Virus record (IMG/VR): IMGVR_UViG_3300028743_000204 | Span: 1 to 41,809 of that record | Reading direction: 5' to 3' (one strand) | Length of the DNA stretch: 41,809 nt | Source: a virus | In this document: one piece after another, positions 30,776-36,626 of the stretch | How the letters are laid out: each line of letters opens with the position of its first letter | Numbering within the stretch: position 1 is the stretch's first letter | Position numbers and translations under genes: made by a program | Notes under the pieces: generated by a model | Told to the model about the DNA's origin: nothing | Seen by the model: the letters and a program-made list of their open reading frames with translations, nothing else | Databases searched by the model: none

Positions 30776-32028
30776 GATCGCCTCCCCTGATCCAGATCGT
30801 TGAAATCATGCCCGGCGGGCGGGCGGAACACATTCACCCGGTTTGCCCCCGCATGGCGCCACCACCATGCGGCCAGATCGGCACAGCGCTGGCTGCGCTC
30901 CATGCCGGAAAGATCACGCTGCACCGGCTTGGCGCCCTTGGCGTCAATCACCCACCGGGCTTTCACGGGCTTCATATCGGCATCAATCCCGATGCTCACC
31001 CGGCCCGGTTCGGCAATGATGAACGGGGCCGGTCGGTTCACATCGCCCGCCAACTGCCACAACGGCTCCGCCTCCATCCGGCCCACCCGCGCGGCGCTGC
31101 CCTCCATATTGCCCAGCGACAGCGCCGCGCAGATCAGCCGCGCGCCAGATTGCCGCGCCGCAAAAGACAGGCTGGATTCGATACCCTCGCCCACCAGCAG
31201 GGCGCCATCGGCATCCAGCAGATCAAGGATCGTATCGGCCACGTGCGCTATCGGCGCGATCCGCTTGCCCGGCATGATGACCGCGCCGCCCTTGCTCTCA
31301 CCCCACATTAATCGGGTGGCGGCGCTCTGCCATTCGCCCGTGCGCCGGTCCTGCCAAGGCTCAAAATAGGCCTTACCCCGCCCATCGCCAGACAACAGCG
31401 TGATATGCGCCCCCACCATGGATAGGCTACGCTCACCCGTGCCGCCGCGAACGCGCAGGATCGGCGCCACCATGGCGGGCGCAATCCGCCGTGCATCCTC
31501 TGGGCTCTCCCACCGCCGCCACAGCGCGCCGGGGCATCGCGGGTGAAACCGGATCACGTCCAGCGCACCGCTGCTTTCCGGATCAATGCCACGCGCCCGC
31601 ATCCAGTTCTCTACGATCGTGCCCCGCGCAGGCCGGGCTTGCTCCCAAACTGCCAGCGCGGCCTGCTGACCTTCAATATAGGGGGATGCCTGCCGATCTG
31701 GCGCCGTCTGCGCGCGTGGGGCGGATGCCCCCGCCATGCCTACCGTGCCAGCGCGCTCCTCCAACTCTTGTAAGGCGGCCATGAAAGACAGGCCATCGCG
31801 TTCCATCACCCAACGGATCAGATCGCCATGCGCACCGCATCCAAAGCAATGGTAAAATCCCTTTTCGACATTGACGGTAAAGCTGCCCGTCTTCTCGGTA
31901 TGGAAAGGGCATAGGCCGCTCTGCTCGCGACCCTTACGGGTCAGCTTGACCACGCGCCCGATGATTTCAACCAGGTCAACGCGGGCCTTTACCGCGGCAA
32001 TTCGCGCACTGATCGATGGCCCGGCCAT
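30772..32028 (-). CDS. DnaG-type primase (CHC2 + Toprim)
   Basis: 418 residues. The CHC2 zinc finger is at about 38-66: C-P-F-H (C40, H43) and H-C-F-G-C-G (C61, C64). A central region follows. A Toprim-like domain contains A-L-L-V-G-E-G-I-E-S-S (about 275-285), with Glu as likely metal ligand. It makes RNA primers for phage replication, presumably with the D5-type helicase. ATG 32028 has an AAGGAGG site. It overlaps the GapR-like gene. Confidence 0.9.
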   Translation of the reverse strand: MAGPSISARIAAVKARVDLVEIIGRVVKLTRKGREQSGLCPFHTEKTGSFTVNVEKGFYHCFGCGAHGDLIRWVMERDGLSFMAALQELEERAGTVGMAGASAPRAQTAPDRQASPYIEGQQAALAVWEQARPARGTIVENWMRARGIDPESSGALDVIRFHPRCPGALWRRWESPEDARRIAPAMVAPILRVRGGTGERSLSMVGAHITLLSGDGRGKAYFEPWQDRRTGEWQSAATRLMWGESKGGAVIMPGKRIAPIAHVADTILDLLDADGALLVGEGIESSLSFAARQSGARLICAALSLGNMEGSAARVGRMEAEPLWQLAGDVNRPAPFIIAEPGRVSIGIDADMKPVKARWVIDAKGAKPVQRDLSGMERSQRCADLAAWWWRHAGANRVNVFRPPAGHDFNDLDQGRRS

Positions 32029-32029
32029 A

Positions 32030-32554
32030 TCAGCGCGCCTCCTTGGCTCGCTTGCCCGTATCGATAATCTCTATGGCGCGGACACCATCCACCTGTTCCA
32101 GGCGGATGCGCCCGGCCTGCTCCAACTTGGTCATGGCATAGCGCGCCTGCTCTTTCCCGCGCAGCCCAACCCGCTCTGCCATCACGGCATAGCTGGGCAA
32201 CGGCAGGCCAAAGTTGGACAACCGCACCAGAAACAGAAATACGCGCCCGGCCTCGGTCTGCTCCCACTCTTCATCACGGCGGATTCGCCTTGGGGCATCT
32301 TCCTTCACCAACTTCCGAACGCGTTGCACCTGATGCACCAGCTTGCCAGTCACATCATCACGGACCTTGCAGGGTATCACCTCGCCACTGCCGATCAGGT
32401 CGGCCACCAGGCGCACAACTGGCTCAGCCCTATCCAGCGCAGGCCCCATGGCATAATCAGCGGTTTCGCCCGGTGCCGCGCGCTCAACCCATGACTTCAC
32501 CTCAGCAATCGGACGATAGAATGTCGGAATGCGATAGGCTGGCTTGCTTGCCAT
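32030..32554 (-). CDS. Winged-helix-like replication/regulatory protein
   Basis: 174 residues. The C-terminal third (L-P-L-P-S-Y-A-V-M-A-E-R-V-G-L to R-Y-A-M-T-K-L-E-Q-A-G-R-I-R-L) reads as a winged helix-turn-helix. The N-terminal part is of unknown fold. Position just upstream of the primase fits a replication initiator or early regulator. Its ATG overlaps the preceding stop (TAATG). Confidence 0.65.
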   Translation of the reverse strand: MASKPAYRIPTFYRPIAEVKSWVERAAPGETADYAMGPALDRAEPVVRLVADLIGSGEVIPCKVRDDVTGKLVHQVQRVRKLVKEDAPRRIRRDEEWEQTEAGRVFLFLVRLSNFGLPLPSYAVMAERVGLRGKEQARYAMTKLEQAGRIRLEQVDGVRAIEIIDTGKRAKEAR

Positions 32555-33021
32555 TAATTGCCCCCCTGAATGCGTGTGAGTTGCTGGCGCAGCTGCGCCG
32601 CCGTGCGCTCCAGATCATGCAGGCGCCCCAGCACCAGCCCGGCCTCGCGCTCATCGATCATGCCATCATCGGCAAGAGAAATGGCAATTTCACCCGATAC
32701 GGCGCCCAGATGCTGGGCCAGCATCATAGCCAGATGCGGCGGGGATCCTTCTTCTGCCCCAACATCGATATTGGGCACAAATAGGCCGCCAAGGGCTAAC
32801 GCCAGTGCGGCGGTAATCGGTGGTAATTCCCCCTTGGCCACCGCGATTTCATCCAGCGCCAACACGCAATCCAGCGGCGGCATATCGGACTGGTGTAGGG
32901 CATTCCATCCGCCCACCGTTGACCGCCCGCGGCCTACCGTCGCGGCGGCTCCATCAATACCGCCACTAAAGCCAACTGCCGCGCGAACTGCGCGCTTAAT
33001 GCGCCCCAACACCGGGGTCAT
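32554..33021 (-). CDS. CII-like regulator (Phage_CP76 type)
   Basis: 155 residues. An N-terminal HTH of the CII/CP76 type is seen: G-G-I-D-G-A-A-A-T-V-G-R-G-R-S-T-V-G-G-W followed by P-P-L-D-C-V-L-A-L-D-E-I. Its C-terminus is a Glu/Arg/Leu-rich coiled-coil (L-G-R-L-H-D-L-E-R-T-A-A-Q-L-R). Such proteins activate lysogeny promoters. Located second in the leftward early operon. Confidence 0.65.
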   Translation of the reverse strand: MTPVLGRIKRAVRAAVGFSGGIDGAAATVGRGRSTVGGWNALHQSDMPPLDCVLALDEIAVAKGELPPITAALALALGGLFVPNIDVGAEEGSPPHLAMMLAQHLGAVSGEIAISLADDGMIDEREAGLVLGRLHDLERTAAQLRQQLTRIQGGN

Positions 33022-33347
33022 TGGATATCGCCGCCGGACATTGCATCGGATTGTCCGGTAGAAAGCCCGAAGGGCGGAGTGGTAATCCCCACCACATGAG
33101 CAAACCGGCGCACATCATCGGGCACCTCCCCATCCGGCCACTGATCGCGCAGCAGCAGAAATTCTGCGAAGCGCTCCAGCGTGGCCGTGGTGACGCCCCT
33201 GGGCGATCCTGTACGGCTGACAAAGAATGAGGAATCTCGCACCGCAAGACGCCCAAGGCGAGAAACGCTCGATCGGTTCGCACGCGCCCAAAGTTCCGAA
33301 CAATGGCGCAGCCGCTCAACGAGGCGTGGGGTTGTTACTGTCTCCAT
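33018..33347 (-). CDS. Cro-like early regulator
   Basis: 109 residues. Residues about 10-60 (E-L-W-A-R-A, S-V-S-R-L-G-R-L-A-V-R-D-S-S-F-F) look like a short phage HTH protein of the type found divergent to S24 repressors. It is the first gene of the leftward operon. The predicted promoter places the mRNA start only 1-3 bases before the ATG, so translation is probably leaderless; no ribosome-binding site exists. Confidence 0.65.
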   Translation of the reverse strand: METVTTPRLVERLRHCSELWARANRSSVSRLGRLAVRDSSFFVSRTGSPRGVTTATLERFAEFLLLRDQWPDGEVPDDVRRFAHVVGITTPPFGLSTGQSDAMSGGDIQ

Positions 33348-33356
33348 GGCTCGGGG

Positions 33357-33385
33357 ATATGAAGGATATATCCTCCCTGCGTCAA
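33357..33385 (-). promoter_or_regulatory. Leftward early promoter (PL)
   Basis: On the leftward strand: -35 TTGACG (33380-33385), 17-bp spacer, -10 TCATAT (33357-33362). Operator 1 lies in the spacer, and the -35 sits between operators 1 and 2, so repressor binding should block RNA polymerase. Confidence 0.75.
33363..33374. promoter_or_regulatory. Repressor operator O1
   Basis: AGGATATATCCT, a perfect 12-bp palindrome between the -35 and -10 of the leftward promoter. Best match to the operator consensus AGGAWATWWCCT. Confidence 0.75.
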
Positions 33386-33386
33386 G

Positions 33387-33398
33387 AGGATATTACCT
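33387..33398. promoter_or_regulatory. Repressor operator O2
   Basis: AGGATATTACCT, 24 bp centre-to-centre from O1, just upstream of the leftward -35. Confidence 0.7.
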
Positions 33399-33421
33399 TC
33401 CTTCCTCCTTCGTCTGGATTG

Positions 33422-33433
33422 TGGGAATATCCT
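33422..33433. promoter_or_regulatory. Repressor operator O3 (weaker)
   Basis: TGGGAATATCCT matches O1 at nine of twelve bases and lies seven bases before the repressor start codon. It overlaps a GAATAT that could be the repressor's own -10, suggesting autoregulation at high repressor level. Confidence 0.55.
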
Positions 33434-33439
33434 TCAATC

Positions 33440-34162
33440 ATGGATGAGATAGAATATCTTCGGACCCGGCTGGACAGTCTCATTAAGGCGCGCGGCACAA
33501 ATCCGCGCGCGGTGAGCGTCGCGATCAGCAAAAATCCATCCTACATCCGCCAAATCATCGTGGGGAAGGGCGGTATGCCCTCGGCATCAACCCTCACTGA
33601 TATTGCAGGCCAGCTTGAAACCACGGTAGATTATCTGCTCGGCAAGGCAGATTCTATCAATCAACCAGCCAGCGAGGTTGCCTTTCTTCCGGTGCCAAGC
33701 GTCGATCCCCAGCGCGATGTGCGCGGGATTCCGGTAATGGCTACAGGCTATTGCGACGATCTGATTTTCGATATTGTCGGCAATGGCGGCATTGAAATCG
33801 AGCGCATGCAGTTGGAGGTAGATCACGTGGTCCGTCTCATTGAGCGCCCCGCCGCCCTGCGCGATGCCCGCGATGCCTATGCCATCTACTTTCATGGCAG
33901 CAGCATGGAGCCTCGCTTTTTCCAGGGCGAATTCGGGATTGTAGACCCAAGAAGGCCGCCGTCTCCGGGCGATTTCGTGGTGGTGCAACTCAATGACGGT
34001 AATTCCAGCGACGTTATAACGGTGCTGGTCAAGCGCCTGGTCAAGATCAACGCATCATGGGTAGAGCTGGAGCAATACAATCCAGCCGCCGTTTTCCGTG
34101 TGCCCCGGCAACAGGTCACGCGCCTCCAGAGAATCTATTTCCCGCACGAGCTTCTTTCGTAG
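33440..34162 (+). CDS. S24-family phage repressor (CI-like)
   Basis: 240 residues. The N-terminal HTH (about 22-65: P-R-A-V-S-V-A-I-S-K-N-P-S-Y-I-R) is followed by a LexA/S24 peptidase-like domain with H-G-S-S-M-E-P (Ser155) and T-V-L-V-K-R-L (Lys198) as the Ser-Lys dyad. The usual Ala-Gly cleavage pair is not obvious; A-T-G-Y-C near 101-105 is the nearest candidate. ATG 33440 was chosen because the longer frame to 33227 would cover the promoter and operators. No ribosome-binding site, so possibly leaderless like lambda cI from PRM. It should silence both flanking operons. Confidence 0.88.
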   Translation: MDEIEYLRTRLDSLIKARGTNPRAVSVAISKNPSYIRQIIVGKGGMPSASTLTDIAGQLETTVDYLLGKADSINQPASEVAFLPVPSVDPQRDVRGIPVMATGYCDDLIFDIVGNGGIEIERMQLEVDHVVRLIERPAALRDARDAYAIYFHGSSMEPRFFQGEFGIVDPRRPPSPGDFVVVQLNDGNSSDVITVLVKRLVKINASWVELEQYNPAAVFRVPRQQVTRLQRIYFPHELLS

Positions 34163-34165
34163 GTG

Positions 34166-34177
34166 AGGAAATAACCT
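34166..34177. promoter_or_regulatory. Repressor operator O4
   Basis: AGGAAATAACCT, downstream of the repressor gene, just upstream of the -35 of the rightward promoter. 20 bp centre-to-centre from O5. Confidence 0.65.
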
Positions 34178-34178
34178 C

Positions 34179-34206
34179 TTGACGAAGGATTTATCCTCCT
34201 GATACC
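34179..34206 (+). promoter_or_regulatory. Rightward promoter (PR) of the accessory/integrase operon
   Basis: -35 TTGACG (34179-34184), 16-bp spacer, -10 GATACC (34201-34206). Operator 5 fills the spacer, so the repressor should control the whole rightward operon, including integrase. The -10 is weak, so an activator may help. Confidence 0.6.
34186..34197. promoter_or_regulatory. Repressor operator O5
   Basis: AGGATTTATCCT, symmetric except at the two central bases, between the -35 and -10 of the rightward promoter, mirroring O1. Confidence 0.7.
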
Positions 34207-34232
34207 TGTGGCGCCACCGAAAGGAGGCGCTC

Positions 34233-34730
34233 ATGTCAGCACCTGCATACCTTCCCGAATTTGCTGCGGCGGAATATCGCCGCCGCTCTGATTATGCCCA
34301 GCGGTTTGTATCCGCCGGCACATGGTCGCGCGATGAGGCGACTGCAAAGCTGCGTCCATGGCTGGCTATCGCCTTGCTCTGCTCCGCGAACATGGATGAT
34401 CTAGGCTTACTGCCCGATGTCCGTGAACAGCTTGACGCCCATCTAGCCGATCACCGCTGGCGCGATCAGAATGGAAGCTGGCACTACACTGATGGCGAAT
34501 GCCGCAGCGTGGTCGCGCATGATTTCATCTGTCCACGTATCACCTGGGCACCGGAACTGGCGCGTGCCCGCGATGCCGCGTTTGATGCCGCCGCAAAGGA
34601 TCCTGCCGCCGCTGATCATGCGGCCGGAATTGCGGCAATCTGTATGGCTATCGGCCACGATCATAATGGCCGCCACCATGTCTTTCCGTATCGCGGGATA
34701 GCCGCTAGCCCAATCAAGGCAGTCGCCTGA
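34233..34730 (+). CDS. First gene of the rightward operon, unknown function
   Basis: 165 residues, no recognised domain. The N-terminal half has E-Y-R-R-R-S-D-Y-A-Q-R-F and A-K-L-R-P-W-L-A-I-A. The C-terminal half contains several His (G-H-D-H-N-G-R-H-H) that could bind metal. ATG 34233 follows a strong AAAGGAGG site. It lies directly behind the repressor-controlled promoter. Confidence 0.75.
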   Translation: MSAPAYLPEFAAAEYRRRSDYAQRFVSAGTWSRDEATAKLRPWLAIALLCSANMDDLGLLPDVREQLDAHLADHRWRDQNGSWHYTDGECRSVVAHDFICPRITWAPELARARDAAFDAAAKDPAAADHAAGIAAICMAIGHDHNGRHHVFPYRGIAASPIKAVA

Positions 34731-34843
34731 TGCCTGCGCCATCTTCCCGCGTGGATACCGCTCTGCACTGGTTCGTCCGCGCTTTGGCTATCGCCTGCAC
34801 TAGCACTGCGATCTGGGCCCAGTTCTGCTGGGGTCCGCAATGA
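34730..34843 (+). CDS. Tiny membrane protein (37 residues)
   Basis: ATG overlaps the TGA of the previous gene (TGATG). The product has an Arg near the start and one hydrophobic segment (about 12-32: L-H-W-F-V-R-A-L-A-I-A and W-A-Q-F-C-W). No family recognised. A tight overlap on both sides supports it. Confidence 0.6.
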   Translation: MPAPSSRVDTALHWFVRALAIACTSTAIWAQFCWGPQ

Positions 34844-34953
34844 GCCGCGAAACACGGCTCTGGGCGCTTGCCTATGCGGCCGCCTTTGCCCTCGGCGCGA
34901 TCATCGCGGCAATCCCACGCGCGCTGAACACCCTTTTTTCCTTCGGGGCCTAA
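34840..34953 (+). CDS. Tiny membrane protein (37 residues)
   Basis: Starts inside the previous stop (ATGA). The product has one long hydrophobic segment (about 7-25: L-A-Y-A-A-A-F-A-L-G-A-I-I-A-A-I). Together with the preceding gene it may form a pair of interacting membrane peptides. Function unknown. Confidence 0.6.
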   Translation: MSRETRLWALAYAAAFALGAIIAAIPRALNTLFSFGA

Positions 34954-35037
34954 CCTCTCCGAATGCCGATGGGCTGCCCTGACTCTCCCCTTGGACCCAC
35001 CGGCCACCTTTCCCAACCAGCCAAACAGGAGACTTCC

Positions 35038-35949
35038 ATGGCTGATACCGAAACGCTTACCCGCGCTGATCGTATTGCCCTCGCGCGCCAATATCATGCC
35101 GATGGCGCTATCATCCAGAACGCCTGGCAGGGCGAAGATAACGGACGCCATCTGGTCTGCGCGCTGGCTGCTTTTGGCAAGCCCGGTGAGATCAACGGCA
35201 CGTCTGACTGCCCCGCTGATCTTATGCCGAAATGGCTGGCAGAACTGGTTCCCGCCATTGATGATGGGATCGCTAAAAATCAGGTCCTTTGGTTCTCCGC
35301 CGCGCTGATTGATCGCGCTGAGCGCTGGCAGGTTCTGGATGATGCAGCATGGAAGCGCATCCAGACCGGTATTCTGATCGCGGGCGTCAAGCAGGCCATT
35401 CAGGCAGCCAGTGCAGTGCATCAGGACAATCCGCCCGAATACTGGCCGAAGGTGACGGCTGCATGCGAGCAGGTATGCACGGCCCTTGAGACGGGTAATG
35501 GGCTGCCAGAGGCGAGAGCGGCGGCTTATGCGGTGGCTGATGCGGCGAGAGCGGCGGCTTATGCGGCGGCTTATGCGGCGGCTGATGCGGCGAGAGCGGC
35601 GGCTTATGCGGCGGCTTATGCGGCGGCTTATGCGGCGGCTTATGCGGCGGCTGATGCGGCGGCTGATGCGGCGGCTTATGCGGCGGCTTATGCGGCGGCT
35701 GATGCGGCGAGAGCGGCGGCTTATGCGGCGGCTTATGCGGCGGCTTATGCGGCGGCTTATGCGGCGGCTTATGCGGCGGCTGATGCGGCGGCTGATGCGG
35801 CGGCTGATGCGGCGGCTGATGCGGCGGCTGATGCGGCGGCTGATGCGGCGGCTGATGCGGCGGCTGATGCGGCCTGGAAGGCATTTGCTGAGACCTTGTT
35901 CCGCCTGATCGATGTTGAACTCGACAATGCCGAGGCAGCTCATGCTTGA
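35038..35949 (+). CDS. Protein with long Ala-Tyr/Asp tandem repeat
   Basis: 303 residues. Residues 1-155 are an ordinary folded domain (L-A-R-Q-Y-H-A-D-G-A-I-I-Q, L-V-C-A-L-A-A-F, W-L-A-E-L-V-P-A-I-D-D-G) seen in other phages. Residues about 158-279 are almost pure Ala with Tyr, Asp or Arg every third or fourth residue, first mostly Tyr, later only Asp. A last W-K-A-F-A-E helix closes it. The pattern should form a long straight helix with a charged/aromatic stripe. ATG 35038 has an AGGAG site. Function unknown. Confidence 0.8.
   Translation: MADTETLTRADRIALARQYHADGAIIQNAWQGEDNGRHLVCALAAFGKPGEINGTSDCPADLMPKWLAELVPAIDDGIAKNQVLWFSAALIDRAERWQVLDDAAWKRIQTGILIAGVKQAIQAASAVHQDNPPEYWPKVTAACEQVCTALETGNGLPEARAAAYAVADAARAAAYAAAYAAADAARAAAYAAAYAAAYAAAYAAADAAADAAAYAAAYAAADAARAAAYAAAYAAAYAAAYAAAYAAADAAADAAADAAADAAADAAADAAADAAADAAWKAFAETLFRLIDVELDNAEAAHA
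35512..35874 (+). repeat. 12-bp in-frame tandem repeat array
   Basis: About thirty near-identical units of GCGGCTTATGCG or GCGGCTGATGCG, with occasional 9-bp units carrying GCGAGAGCG. The codons scarcely vary, which points to recent expansion by slippage or unequal recombination. Copy number is likely to differ between strains. The last eight units are all the GAT form. Confidence 0.9.
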
Positions 35950-36385
35950 GCCGTCTCGGAACGGGGGCGAAAACCCCCGTTCAACCCGCAACTTTGTCGG
36001 CAATGTCGCCCTTTTACCCGGACGCCGCATTCAGCGGCCCCGGCGTAAGGGCACCGCTTTGCCAGAGGGAACGATCTATGTCGGGCGGCCAACCATGTGG
36101 GGAAACCCCTTTGAGCATCGCCAGTGGGGCCATGCCAAAGCAACCATCCTTCACAAGAACTGGCTTGATGGGAAGCTTGGCGCCCTCACGCTGGAACGCA
36201 TGGGATTTTGCCCCTCAGAGATAGAGGCGCTTGAGCGCCTACGCGCACGTGTCCTGACAGATCTTCACAAACTGGCCGGGCACCACTTGGCCTGCTGGTG
36301 CTCACCATCCAGTGAATGGTGCCACGCCGCCACGCTGCTGCGCATGGCGCCAGAATATGCCGAAATTGAAAGGGCTGCGCTATGA
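35942..36385 (+). CDS. DUF4326 protein
   Basis: 147 residues. The DUF4326 core spans about 50-135: Y-V-G-R-P-T-M-W-G-N-P-F, then L-A-C-W-C-S-P and W-C-H-A-A-T-L-L. Conserved Cys/His/Trp suggest metal or nucleotide binding. Some DUF4326 proteins occur in phage DNA-modification or anti-restriction regions. Function unproven. ATG 35942 overlaps the previous stop by eight bases, and its TGA overlaps the next ATG. Confidence 0.75.
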   Translation: MLEPSRNGGENPRSTRNFVGNVALLPGRRIQRPRRKGTALPEGTIYVGRPTMWGNPFEHRQWGHAKATILHKNWLDGKLGALTLERMGFCPSEIEALERLRARVLTDLHKLAGHHLACWCSPSSEWCHAATLLRMAPEYAEIERAAL

Positions 36386-36537
36386 CATGCATTAGCCTCA
36401 CTAAGCAGGTGGCCAAGTGCGGCAACAGCGTGTGCCCGGACAAGGCAGAGGCTCTGGCGGGCACACAGTTCCCCGAGGCTGTGGCGCCGGGTGAGGGGAG
36501 GGCCACCGCATGGGCGATGCAGCCACCCTTGTCGTAA
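36382..36537 (+). pseudogene. Broken 3' end of a C5 DNA methyltransferase gene
   Basis: 51-codon frame, ATG overlapping the preceding stop. Residues 10-42 repeat almost exactly the last residues of the intact methyltransferase downstream, including the motif X-type C-G-N-S-V-C-P-D. All catalytic motifs are missing. The normal stop position is passed, so it reads on into a new tail. Likely a scar of a deleted or exchanged methyltransferase gene. Confidence 0.75.
36405..36512 (+). repeat. Direct repeat, copy 1 (methyltransferase 3' end)
   Basis: 108 bp matching 38533-38640 at 99 positions by my count. Both copies end at an ATG that starts a small gene. Homologous recombination between them would delete the intact methyltransferase gene. 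Confidence 0.85.
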
Positions 36538-36626
36538 TTGTCGCCGCCATCTGGATTGGATGGCCGCTATTCCAGATTGCCAGCAGTCTGTCTGCCATCG
36601 TCAAGCAAATTGAGAGGAGCAAATAA
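36510..36626 (+). CDS. Tiny membrane protein (38 residues)
   Basis: ATG is the last three bases of repeat copy 1; the TAA overlaps the ATG of the methyltransferase gene (TAATG). One hydrophobic segment (about 5-25: A-T-L-V-V-I-V-A-A-I-W-I-G-W-P-L-F) and a basic C-terminal end. Function unknown. Confidence 0.6.
   Translation: MGDAATLVVIVAAIWIGWPLFQIASSLSAIVKQIERSK

Noticed and set aside
33227-33439. 71-codon N-terminal extension of the repressor
   Set aside because: It would cover the leftward promoter, three operators and part of the opposite gene; the HTH domain begins right after ATG 33440.
35512-35874. CRISPR-like array
   Set aside because: Units are 9-12 bp, directly adjacent, in frame with a gene and without spacers.
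35387-36030. Long Arg-, Pro/His- and Leu/Met-rich frames on both strands across the repeat array
   Set aside because: They are shadows: the 12-bp repeat has no stops in several frames. Only the + frame from 35038 has a ribosome-binding site, a normal domain and fitting neighbours.
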